Positions 1 to 9,715 of a stretch of DNA of 64,000 bases are shown piece after piece. This DNA comes from Sarocladium kiliense (lineage: Eukaryota; Ascomycota; Sordariomycetes; Hypocreales; Sarocladiaceae): assembly GCA_030734395.1 (NCBI GenBank), contig JAUZTG010000034.1, forward strand, positions 682,001 through 746,000, written 5' to 3'. The position numbers and the translations under genes are program-made. The notes under the pieces are model-generated. The model saw only the letters and a list, made by a program, of their open reading frames with translations, was not told the origin of the DNA and searched no databases. The stretch's first letter is position 1. Every line of letters begins with the position of its first letter.

Positions 1-909
1 TGTGGCGGGCGATCTTGACGAAGGCGTGAGGTTGGGCACCTGGCCTTTGGCGTTGGTTTGCTCGGCATATTTGTGCAGTTCCTTCGCGAATCGCTTCAGC
101 GCCTCCTTCTGACTTGATGTTCGTGATCGAGAAACATTGCTTGCTTTCGATCCTCTGATAGAATCTGGTGTGTTTGTGCTGCGTGTCTCACTCTCTGTTG
201 AGATGGACAACATGCGCAGTTGTTCTGCGATGCTGCGAGATATCACTTCAACAAGTGCCGAATCGACGGCTGAAAGAGGCCGGCCGCTGACGATCGATGC
301 TGCGCCATCCGCAAGATTATTCAGGGCTGGACTGAGATGACGTGTGTTCAATGGCGCAGTAGATGGTGTTTGTTGCAACTGCACTGGGGAGCGGGCTAGG
401 GCCTTTTGTATGGGCTCAAGACCAACATCAGCTTTGGGAGATGTTTTTTTAGGTGACTCCTTCAGAACACAAGACTTCAATGTTTCGGGAGTTTCCGTGA
501 ACTTTTTGTTCGAAGGCGGCAAGGGAAAGAGGAAAGACTCGAGGTCTAATGAGGAGCTGGAAGCACCCACGTCCTCCTCATCGGCGTTATATGACGTCTG
601 AGATCCCGGCTTCGCGACAGGCCCTCGTCGAGTTTCCAGCTAAGATTCTTCAGGCCCTCGCATCTCCGGCAGCACCACGAGCTGTGGTGCTTGTACTTGA
701 ACCTGCGGCTCGAGAGATTCTGGCATTGGGGTTGGTGTCCTGGCAGATGATTCTGCGACGCACTTGTTGCGGACCTTTGTTCGAGCTCCAACATGAGGGC
801 CGAACCTCAGCTTCCTTATAGCCTCCAATTGCGTGTCTCGAGATACCTTGGATGCCTCAGAACGGGTAGTGTCCGAGCTGACCTCGGAGATAGGCGCGAG
901 ACCAGGCAT
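1..909 (-). CDS. Uncharacterised fungal protein, 5' part only (runs off left edge)
   Basis: I do not recognise this gene. The first ATG of the frame is at 909 on the minus strand. It opens about 71 residues, meets a TAG at about 641, and the same frame stays open from 639 to the window edge. I read the break as a 57-nt intron (696-640; donor GTACAAG, acceptor CTTAG). A 63-nt intron starting at a GTTCAAG donor also fits. The product is Ser/Thr/Pro-rich and looks disordered, with a charged, probably helical segment near the edge (FAKELHKYAEQ). No catalytic motif is visible. An exon upstream of 909 cannot be excluded. The 3' end lies outside the window. Confidence 0.5.
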
Positions 910-1186
910 TATCCAAAAAAAAGAAAAGCGGCAGCCCTGGTAAGTGCGCTGAGTGATGCTATTCAAGAGAATGACGAGATGGCAGCCTTTTCGTGTAGGG
1001 TTGGGAAGTGGACGAAGGAATAGTGAAGATGCACAAAGTCGCCGGACCGTGGTCGAAAGCCGAGAGCACGACAAGGCTGTTGAGGCAAAACAAAGCTCCT
1101 GCTGTCTCCATTGCAGCTCGTTGGCCGGCAAACGAACGCATGGATCGGCAACAGCTCCTGCTGGCGAGGAAGCACGAGTGAGATCC

Positions 1187-1520
1187 TTAGTGGATGTCTT
1201 TGATGCCAGGCGCGGAGTAGGCATCGAGCTGTCGCTTCCCCTTTCGCAAGAGAAACTCGATGGCGCCGAAATCACGCCTGTCGATCCCGAGATTGCGCGC
1301 AAACTCGTTCCTGGAAGCTGGTTAGACATGGAAAAGAACTGCTGGACACTCATAACATACCTCGCGAAATTCTCAAAGTGCACCCGGGTGTCCTGTGAAT
1401 GATCAGCCGGCGCGCTGCTTATTGACCGAGACCTGGACTCACCTGCGGCTTCCTCCGGCTCTCCCGCAGACACTGCCGGTAGAGACTTAAGACCTCCCTC
1501 TGAAGACCGGAAAGACGCAT
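1187..1520 (-). CDS. SDH6: Succinate dehydrogenase assembly factor 1 (LYR protein), 77 aa
   Basis: Small LYR-motif protein of the SDHAF1/Sdh6 family, which helps put iron-sulfur clusters into the Sdh2 subunit of complex II in the mitochondrial matrix. Three exons on the minus strand: 1520-1443, 1392-1361 and 1310-1187, together 234 nt. The N-terminus carries the LYR triplet (LSLYRQCL, LYR at residues 13-15). The C-terminal half has the family's basic helix (FLLRKGKRQL). The length matches yeast Sdh6 (about 79 aa). Introns are 50 nt each; the second has a GTATGT donor and CTAAC just before the acceptor. The middle exon is only 32 nt, so simple ORF calling misses the gene. Identification rests on the LYR motif, the size and both helices. 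Confidence 0.88.
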
Positions 1521-1961
1521 TGCGAGGAGCTGAGTAAGACAAAGTCTTGTGTTGAAGGTCTGGAAGAGGGTCCTGTGGCTGAGTGACGCGGTCTCGTTGC
1601 GCAATGGACTTCGATGATGGTAATGAAATGAATGGTCCGGGCAAAAGCTCTCCGCGAACGCACCGTGCCTATGACACAACCCTAACCCTGTGCTGTCAGT
1701 TAGGTGTCAGGGTTAGGGTCGATCAAGAGATGGCCAGTAGGTAGCGGGATCTGAAGGGATTGTATTAGCCCAGATCGCTTTATTTGACTTGACAATAATT
1801 TTGATTATAAAGCCAAGGCTAGACATGTCCTTTTCAAGATGATAAGCTCAAGTCTCTGGGAGAAGAGTTGATCTTCAGACGACGTAATTCCAGGCTGTGG
1901 TTGAGGTCCCAACGGTCTTCTCTGGGATATCAATCTTGTTACAAAGCATTCTCAGTAGCCC
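1521..1961. promoter_or_regulatory. SDHAF1 promoter and GH43 3' flank, with telobox palindrome
   Basis: Noncoding. It separates the start of SDHAF1 from the stop codon of GH43; both are on the minus strand. At 1679-1690 and 1708-1719 lie perfect 12-base inverted arms, ACCCTAACCCTG and CAGGGTTAGGGT, made of the fungal telomere unit TTAGGG. The 17-base spacer holds a further partial GTTAGG. The palindrome is about 160 nt upstream of the SDHAF1 ATG, a reasonable place for a Tbf1/Rap1-type telobox element. An AT-rich stretch follows at about 1760-1815. Confidence 0.6.
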
Positions 1962-3787
1962 TCAACTCCACTGATCATAGTCCGGAATATTCTCCTCGAA
2001 ATAGGTCTCCTCGACACGGGTAACCCCAACATCTGGGCTATCGATCCCCCACGGCTCTCCTTCTCCACTGGCAAACAGAGCAAAGCTTGCACCAGAGAAG
2101 ACGAAATAGTTTGGAGGAGCGAATGCCATCCAGGAGGATGAGAAAGTCTTCAGCCATTTTACTTTACTACCACCCAGAGAATATCCCAGAGAGTACTCTA
2201 AAGGCTTTGCACGTATATGGAGCGTGAGACCAGTGGGGATATGGGAGAGGTGCAGTGGATGCTCGTCTCGCTGCGGTTGCGTCATGTGAGCTCATGTTGA
2301 CCGGCCGTATTGAGGCAGTTCATGACTTACTGTTGTAGTGCCATTCATAAGTAGAGATGTATAAAGGCAAACTCCAGGTGAGTTTCTGCAACCTGAAACC
2401 CCCAGATCATGGTGTACGAGGTCGCTCTGATACGCAGATATGCCCACGCTCTGCCTTATGTTCAGCGGCTTTGTTGTGCTTTTCAGCGTCGCCGAAAAGG
2501 TCATATTTAGGGACTTCTGCTTGCGTAGGAGCGCTGCTGGTGTATCTCGATCACTCAAGCCGAACACGTTCGGAACCAGCGTCAGGCCTCCACCGCGCCC
2601 ACCTTTCCTACCGTGCAGCTTGTAGTTTTTGGTGTAGGGGATGCGAAGTTGATACCACTCAGGATGGAGAGTAGCATCATCAAAATTATCAATAAAGCGC
2701 TTTGGAACCCGACTTTGGTCAGGACCTGGTCCGAAGCTTTGGCTGAGAGTAATCGGCTGATTTTTATTGAACACAGGCCAACCATCGTCATTCCACTCAA
2801 CAGGCGTCAGAAAGGCTTCTCGTCCCAAGGGAGAGGATCCGTTCACGTTCCGCCTCGCAAGAAACGAGGCGTACCATTTGCCATCAGGCGTATCAACGAG
2901 CGTTGCGTGTCCGGTTGACTGCACTGTGAGGTTGCGAACCCCCCATCTGCCGTTATGCAAGACTGGGTTGTGAGGCGCTGGCTCAAACGGACCCTCCGGA
3001 GACTTGGAACGGGCGATAGAAGCTCTGTGAAGTTCATCTGTCCCGCCCTCCGCGATAAGCAAGTAGTAGTACCCATCTTTGTAGATCATCTTGGGCCCTT
3101 CGGGTCGTGCGCTTGCGGTGTGCTCCATTGTTCCATTCCACAAACCAATGTAAGGCCCGATACATTGGCCAGTCTTCAGATCGATTTGACATTGATAGAT
3201 GCCCCAGAGTCGATCCTTGTTATTATTAGGGGCCATCAAGCTGAGATAACTATTGCCAGAGACCGGGTCGTGGAACAAAGCTGGATCGATACCCCACGGC
3301 TCACACCATACCGGTGCCGACCAAGTTTTCAGATCTTTGGACGTATAGAATAGCACGCGCGGCCAGAGCTTCTGCACTGGGTCGTAGACCCATCGCGTCA
3401 TACTGGCAAGGTAAAAGGTACCCTTGTGATGCGATAAAGTTGGCGCCCAAACACCTCCTGAGCTGCCTGGGACACCGTAGAGCTGGACATGCTCAGGAGT
3501 AGTAAGGGCATGAGAGTAGAGAGACCAATTGGCAAGGTCCCTAGAACGATAGATTGGAGTACCTGGGAAGAACTCAAAGGACGATGTCGCGAGGAAGTAA
3601 TCCTTGCCCACCCGGAGGATAGCTGCATCCGGATTCCATCTACACAAAAATGGTGATCTGTTAGGTGAACGATCACACATGTCTCAGGAAGCCGTAAGGG
3701 AACTTCTTACCCTGTGATTATCGGATTCACGATGGCTGTAACAGCGAGTGCAAAGCACAATTGCGCGAGAGTTGTAAAGACTCTCAT
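1962..3787 (-). CDS. Secreted GH43 alpha-L-arabinofuranosidase/beta-xylosidase, 564 aa
   Basis: Inverting glycoside hydrolase of family 43, acting outside the cell on arabinoxylan or arabinan side chains. Exons 3787-3711, 3639-2331 and 2270-1962 join in frame to 1695 nt. Exon 1 encodes a signal peptide (MRVFTTLAQLCFALAVTA). The blade-1 motif NPIITGWNPDAAI carries the general base D30; WGIDPALFHD carries the pKa modulator D144; RPEGPKM carries the general acid E206. Residues beyond about 330 form a beta-sandwich (GH43 C2/concanavalin-like), with the typical end FALFASGEGEPW and NIPDYDQW. Length is normal for two-domain GH43 enzymes. Subfamily 11 or 14 is likely; substrate cannot be decided from sequence. 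It is the first of three secreted proteins in a row. Confidence 0.93.
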
Positions 3788-4842
3788 TTCTGCGCCTCGA
3801 GAGAAGTCAGGTTTGCCGCCTCAAAGTATGGGAGATGGAAATGGTGTGGCTTGTAGCTTCCAACAAGCAGGTACCTTCGCTTCCTGAGGTCATTGAGACC
3901 TATAGATACCAGCACATGCTCCGTCATAGTCGTCAGCTCAACTATACCTAGCCAGTTGTACCTCAATTTCCACCCGTGGTAGAGCCTGGATAGGGTTCCC
4001 GAGACATGAGCCGGGCGAGCAACTGGGGGGATCCCCAAAAAGGATGAGCTCGCTTGTCCAACTCACCCCGCATCCGATCCACGGAGAGCAAGAGGGGATT
4101 TCTCGCGTAGATTGCGGAGCAATTTGGCTTCTCCATCTAATGCGAGCCAACAACACGGGTGGCGGGCCATGTGTCGGGTGATACCCCGTGGGGAAATTGG
4201 GCGGCTCCTAGGCCTATGTCAAATACACTCAACATACAGCATTCAGCGAGGACTGTGTGTGATCATGATGAAGAGCGATGGGAATCTGAAGCATGCCTTT
4301 TCTCATCTCTTTCCGTAGAGGCGCATCCGTAAACAAGTAGAGATCAGTCTGGGTCAAAAGAATATACTTGTCAACAAACACCGAGGCTCACAAAGCCGGC
4401 TCCGTACCATAAGTGCAAGCTACTAGAGTCTTATTGACAGCATTTACCAAGCAGGTTCAACGATCCGGCTTTGGAGGTTTACCTAACAGTTTTGCCGACC
4501 TGCTACTCGTTGCGTGGCGCTGCATTCAGGAGAGCTCAGCTCTATCCCACAATTGGAAGTGGACTCCGTCATCAGCTTACACTATGTCGCCGCTCTTGAT
4601 AGATATGAATAACAGTCTCGCATTTATTGAAGTTTTATATGTCCAGAAGTTACTTTGAATAAGATGGAGATTGAGGACGATCGTAGCTACTTCCAATGAC
4701 CTTCTGTAACTCCCTCTGCCACCGAGGGCGTGCCAGATATAGAAGGTGCCCGTTGACTGAAAAGATTCGCCACTGCAGTGTATTCGCCGGTAATCCAGGG
4801 TTTCATCAGTGGTCAAGCCCTGCCACTCCGCCATGCCGGTCT
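3788..4842. other. Intergenic, GH43 promoter and FAS1 3' flank
   Basis: About 1.05 kb without a supported gene; short ORFs here have no recognisable domains. It contains the 5' region of GH43. A CCCCGTGGGG sequence at about 4183-4192 includes a CreA-type SYGGRG site (GTGGGG), and another CreA-like CTGGGG lies near 4022. CreA control would be usual for such an enzyme, but six-base sites occur often by chance. Confidence 0.4.
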
Positions 4843-5621
4843 CTAGCAGTAAGGCAGATTCGGATCAGAGCACGAGCCAGCGATGAAGCCTTGAGACGTT
4901 CGGTCGATATCAGCCTCATAAATCATCGAGTCGCCAGCCAGTATCCTGTCGATTATGTGGACAACGCCCTAAAAGATTTTCAGTGGTTTGAGTCTGTGCT
5001 GTCCATGTTGCATAGTTGGGCTTACATTTGTGACGCTGATGTCGCTATCCACAACATTTGCAACATTGTTCAACACAAGGCTGCCATCTTTGATCTGAGT
5101 CGAAGCCCAGAGGTAAGAGCCTAATTGAATTCTTGTTCGCTTCTCTGTGAAGTTGCTTTTGTATAGACGCGAGTTCGGGATGTAATGATGCTGCAGCATT
5201 TGTCCAGTCCACCACTTGCCCTTCGGTGTTGGGGAAAACGTGTTGTAGTAGCGACCGGTGTTGTTGAAGGCAGTATTGGATGGCGCAAAGAACGTGTACT
5301 GCCAGTTCACACTCGTAGAAAACGCTTCTGCGAAGCCTATTTGATGTCCTTAGCACGGGCTCCTGGCTACCCGGGCAAGAGACCGATCCGCGACTCGTGA
5401 GTATGAGTGTCCTTACCTGGAGTCTCCCTCACAACTTTTGCAAGCTCGGAAAGATCATCTCGTGAATCGATTAAATCCAGCAAGGTCGTCTCGCCAGATT
5501 TGTTGGGTGGTGCATACGTCCCTTCGGGGATTGTCGCATAGGAAAGCGGCTGTCTGTCGAAGACTTTAGCTACCGCCAGCAAGGAGCAAGCGCAGATGGC
5601 GACAATGCTCGTAGGCCTCAT
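4843..5621 (-). CDS. Secreted single fasciclin (FAS1) domain protein, 213 aa
   Basis: Fasciclin domains mediate adhesion at cell surfaces or in the matrix. Exons 5621-5417, 5336-5026 and 4968-4843 give 642 nt. A signal peptide is evident (SIVAICACSLLAVAKVF). The FAS1 fold follows: TTLLDLIDSRDDLSELAKVV, then the H1 box around YTFFAPSNTAFNNTG, and the H2-like end VVHIIDRILAGDS. The first intron has an ideal GTAAGG donor and GCTAAG branch point. The product ends soon after the domain with a Cys-containing tail (GSCSDPNLPYC); no C-terminal hydrophobic stretch suggests a GPI anchor, so a freely secreted protein is likely. It is transcribed divergently from the GH27 gene. Confidence 0.9.
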
Positions 5622-6191
5622 TCTGACGACTGCGATTAGAAATGTCTTGGGGGTTCAAGAAGTAGAACAATCAGTTAGTGATATTTAGTAAGAGATAAGG
5701 TCTGTGCCTGGACTTCGCGCCGCCGTGGTGAGGGTGCGTACTTGTAGCCGACGAGTGGCCCCGGGTCCTGGGGTACTATTTTGAGCTAGAACTGTTTCCC
5801 AAAATCTTATCTTCGGCCCTAGGAAGAGGCCCGAGACGTCGTCCGCGAGCGGGCACCATCAAATGGGGCTGGACGTGTGGAGTGCATCGCACAGGCTAGA
5901 CTTGAGATGGAGGCGATCAACTGTTTTCGCGGGGGAGGGGAAGCGGACAACAAGCGGAAGGGCTCCGGTAATTCGTCCGAACGAAACCAGGTCAGGGCTA
6001 AGCTTGCCATTCTGGAGTCCACATTGGTCAATCGGGGGCATATGTCGGAGCCGGATTCTAGGGTTGGTTGCGATTGACTTGGAGGTGGTCTTCCATTGGG
6101 GAACGTCTTATATGAAGCAATTGGCGGAGCAGGATATTGGTGTACGGGCTCTGCATGCCAACGTCTATCATCACGACGACTCAAAGCCACC
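5622..6191. promoter_or_regulatory. Divergent promoter shared by FAS1 and GH27 genes
   Basis: 570 nt between the two start codons. Seen: CreA-type SYGGRG sites CTGGGG (5768-5773) and GCGGGG (5929-5934, within a G-rich run), and XlnR/Xyr1-type GGCTAR sites GGCTAG (5894-5899) and GGCTAA (5996-6001). Known: CreA represses and XlnR/Xyr1 activates fungal polysaccharide-degrading genes. Inferred: joint control of both genes. The motifs are short and unproven here. Confidence 0.35.
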
Positions 6192-7544
6192 ATGAAACTC
6201 CTGCATATGATCCTACTTTGCGCCGATGTCAGCATCGCAACAACACATCTCGCCAGAAAGCCACAGATGGGTAGGTGGAACATTGGCTGTCGGCACTGTC
6301 AGATGATGCTAATACGTCACCGTAGGATGGAATTCATGGAATTCATTCAAGCTAAACGTTAGCGACAGTCTCATCAGATCCACTTCTGATGTTCTCGTCG
6401 ACACTGGGCTTGCCAAACTTGGCTACAACTACGTTGTGATCGATGATGGTTGGCAAGATGACAAGCGCGACTCGCAAGGCCAGCTTGCGGCCAACAAGAC
6501 AAGATTTCCCAGCGGGATCGCAGACCTCGCATCATATGTACACAATCAAGGGCTGAGGCTAGGCATCTACAGCGATGCCGGCAGTCTAACATGCGGTATG
6601 AAGTATCCGGGCAGTCACGGTTACGAGGAGCTTGATGCCCATACATTCGCCTCATGGGGCATCGACTATCTGAAGTACGACAATTGCGGAGGCTTCCAGA
6701 GTAATGTTCTCTCTGTTCAGGAGCGCTTTCTCAAGATGTCCTACGCACTGAGCGCCACCGGCCGAGACATCTTCTACTCCCTTTGCCAATGGGGAAATCA
6801 GTTTCCGTGGCTTTGGGCTGATCAAGTCGGCGAATCGTATCGGATGTCTGGTGACATTCACAAGTCCTTCGCAAAAGATGGGAGCAACGTGTGCAAGACA
6901 GCGTACTGCATGAATCAAGGCTACGCAGGTGTCAGCGTCCTAACAATGATCCGGAAGATGAGGGAGATCAGCGCGTTCTCTAAGCCGGGTTCTTGGGGTA
7001 AGACTGATTCCTGCCCCTGCTTGTAAACGGTTTCTCCGAAAGAATCATGTGCTGACTACGCGATACAACAGCTGATATGGACATGCTGGAGCTCGGAACC
7101 TGGACCATGACCGAGCTTGAGGAACAGACTCACTTCTCGTTCTGGGCCGCGCTCAAGTCGCCACTCATCATCGGCGCAGACTTGAACAACATTAGTGACA
7201 CATCTCTTGCCATCTACAAGAACAAGGACATCATCGACCTCAATCAAGACGACGCCGGCAAAGCCGCTGTGTATCTGGAAGAACTGTCCAAGGAAGGGAG
7301 CTACCAGATCTGGGCGGGGCCATTGTCCTCAGGTCGGAGACGGCATGTCATTCTGGTCCAGAATTATGGTTCAGGCACTATTGATGTCGAGGTGCCGCTT
7401 TCCAAGATACCGGGACTCAAGGTGAACAGGGGAATGAAGATCAAGGAGGTCTGGTCGAAGAAATCCATCAAAGTGTCGCAGGGGAATATCGCTCTGTCGG
7501 GAATAAAACCCACGCAGACTTGGGTTCTCGTGGTCTCAGTGTGA
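6192..7544 (+). CDS. Secreted GH27 alpha-galactosidase, 407 aa
   Basis: Retaining glycoside hydrolase of clan GH-D that removes terminal alpha-galactose from galactomannan or raffinose-type oligosaccharides. Exons 6192-6270, 6326-6997 and 7072-7544 give 1224 nt. The start supplies a hydrophobic leader (MKLLHMILLCADVSIA). The mature N-terminus has the family motif GWNSWNSFKLNV, then YVVIDDGWQD. The catalytic nucleophile is D145 in YLKYDNCGG, and the acid/base is D203 in RMSGDIHKSF. A beta-sandwich C-terminal domain follows from about residue 310. Both introns have clear branch points (GCTAAT, GCTGAC). Length is normal for fungal GH27. Confidence 0.94.
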
Positions 7545-7873
7545 GAGGCCCGGGAGTACTGCCACGCAATGATGAGATACAGTTCTCTGATAAAATATGA
7601 AAAGATCTTTTTATATAAAATCTCAATCGATGAGAGAGAATCAATGAAATATCCGATGGAAGCCAAGTCATGAGCTGTGTGGCTATCTATCAGGTATCAG
7701 ACTCGATGCGTCTAAAGCCGGGGTGGCGTGCCTCCGCACCGCGAGCCGGTCCATGTTCCGGCCATCGGATCTACCTCCCCGGACGTACGGCAACACAGTT
7801 CATTTCATTTACTCCTCACCTTATCTTTGCCTACAGTCCATCTCCAACGAGTCACCAGCGACTGAAAGACAAC
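7545..7873. other. Intergenic, GH27 3' flank and FAH promoter
   Basis: About 330 nt between two genes in the same direction. The first ~100 nt are AT-rich, typical of a fungal 3' UTR. The last ~60 nt before the FAH start are pyrimidine- and A-rich, typical of a leader. No gene is seen. Confidence 0.4.
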
Positions 7874-9004
7874 ATGGCAGCATTTTCGGTGAGTCTTTTC
7901 ACCCAACGCCAATTGGGCTAGTGTCCCTAGCCGCAGACTTCAACTGACCGGATCGGCACAGCGTCTCGTCCGCTTCCTGGCCAGGGATGGCCGCACATAC
8001 TATGGTGACGCCATCCTGCGGCAAGGTGTCAGCGATATTGCTCAAGCAAAGCAAGCTCGCATCATCACTGGCGATATCTTCGGCCAGCACCAAGTGACAG
8101 ATCAAGTTGCTGACATCCGGCTGCTGCTGTCGCCATTGGCGCCCTCCGATGTCGGGACAGTGCGATGCCTGGGGCTCAACTACGCTCTCCATGCAAAGGA
8201 GTCGAACATGCCGGAGCCCAAGTTCCCTGTCCTGTTCTACAAGCCTGCAACGGCTCTGGGTAGCCCTAGTGACGCCATTCCTGTCCACCCTGTGGCTCAG
8301 GAGGGAGAGGGACTGGACTATGAGTGCGAGCTCGTTGCCGTCATTGGCAAGAGATGTGCCGATGTGTCTGAGGCAGATGCCCTCAAATACGTGCTCGGAT
8401 TCTGCGTAGGCAACGATGTCTCACATAGGGACTGGCAAATCAAGCGTGGTGGTGGTCAGTGGTCCCTGGGCAAGGGATTCGATGGTTGGGCGCCTTATGG
8501 TCCTGGCATCGTGTCAACGGATGTTATCCCAGACCCGCAGAAGCTGAGAATCTGGACCAAAGTAAACGGAAAGACTGTGCAGGTAAGCCAACTTGACAAC
8601 TGATTGCGAATGTTCATTTTGAATCGACTGACAAATGTATAGGATGGCGAGACCAACGACATGATCTTCGGCGTTGCTCATACCATCTCTTTCCTTAGCA
8701 GGGGTACAACGCTGATGCCTGGCGACATGATCTTCACTGGAACGTAAGTTGACCCCACGAACTTAGCTATCTTTGGGTCGTTTTTACTAAGACGGATGTT
8801 CATGTAGTCCCTCGGGCGTGGGCATGGGGCGCAAGCCGCAGGTGTGGCTCCAGGACAATGATGTTGTTGAAGTCGGCCTAGAGCAGGTTGGCACATGGTA
8901 AGCATCTCCCTTACTCCCCGCGCCTATGTTAGCACCCATGAGGCTGACTTGGAAATGCTAGTACCAACAAGGTCGAGTTCTCTCGGCCCAAAGCTAAGAT
9001 CTGA
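7874..9004 (+). CDS. Fumarylacetoacetate hydrolase family protein (FAHD2-like), 289 aa
   Basis: Member of the FAH fold family, metal-dependent C-C hydrolases, decarboxylases or isomerases acting on small oxo-acids. Five exons: 7874-7888, 7962-8582, 8643-8743, 8808-8897 and 8962-9004, 870 nt in total. The first exon codes only five residues (MAAFS). The fold motifs are GLNYALHAKES, YECELVAVIGKR with the two metal-binding glutamates, FCVGNDVSHRDWQ with the metal-binding Asp, and the end FTGTPSGVGMG. Length agrees with FAHD1/FAHD2 proteins and is too short for true fumarylacetoacetase (about 420 aa). The substrate cannot be told from sequence. No targeting peptide is obvious. Confidence 0.92.
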
Positions 9005-9715
9005 GAGACTCGAATGAGGATGTACCTACCGATGCGGTGTTCAGACCTCTTGTCAAGTTAGGCAGCAATAGAGTAGCAAGTAACAGAGCAAGCCGGTTCA
9101 TATGTCAAATACCCAGTTCAATGACCCAGTACAACTACAGGACAAGATGGGCGCTCCTCGTAATTGCAATGCATTTACGGTTCCTTCAGGCCAGGCTTTT
9201 GCGACCTGCGACCAGGCTCCTGCGATCGACGGCTGACATCCAAATCGGCTTCTTCCTGGCTTCCATGCATGGCACTAGAGCATCCTGTCTTGTTGTGGTG
9301 CCGCAGCTGACAGAGAAGTTTGGGTTCCGCACGGACAATTCCGTCCGCCGCAGTAATGAACGGTGTCTTCCGGGAATGCCTGGGCTGCATTTGCAACAGT
9401 GGTGGTGCAAAGTGTAGCCAACATTGAGGCTATGAAGTCCACGATCACGGAGACCGGGTTCAGAACCAAGTCTCGCACTGTGTGAACATGACGTAAACCA
9501 GCACCCTTCTACTGTGCCCCGCACGGTATCGGTGGCTGTGCCCCTCTGGTAGCCCAGCACTGCGCCTCCAAACACCAGGCCAACTTCACCCCAAACTCTT
9601 TTCATCGACCGGAAGCCCCCATTCAAAGGATCATGGACCGTGCTTCATATTCTTGATGCCTATTGGCTCCGTACACTTCAACACCAGAGCCGCAGCTGAG
9701 CGAAGTCTCTCCACC
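9005..9715. other. Intergenic between FAH-family and RBR genes
   Basis: 711 nt. Minus-strand frames from about 9605 (residues such as VGLVFGGAVLGYQRG) and from about 9478 (SVIVDFIASMLATL) contain hydrophobic runs. I could not find a GT-AG intron that joins them in frame, so no gene is called. Confidence 0.35.

Noticed and set aside
640..1644. Single 334-codon minus-strand ORF near the left edge
   Set aside because: It fuses parts of two genes. The portion above about 1187 reads through introns of the SDHAF1 gene in the wrong frame, and the part below 909 belongs to the left-edge gene. The ORF has no ATG at its 5' end.
1679..1719. Ancient telomere fusion scar
   Set aside because: A fusion would read TTAGGG then CCCTAA; the arms here are in the opposite order and very short, so a regulatory palindrome is more likely.
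5819..6283. 154-codon minus-strand ORF across the FAS1/GH27 promoter
   Set aside because: It overlaps GH27 exon 1, is Arg/Ser/Pro-rich without a domain, and lies in an obvious divergent promoter.
9186..9626. Small minus-strand membrane protein gene between the FAH and RBR genes
   Set aside because: Two hydrophobic frames looked promising, but no GT-AG intron of the required length class joins them, and neither alone is convincing.
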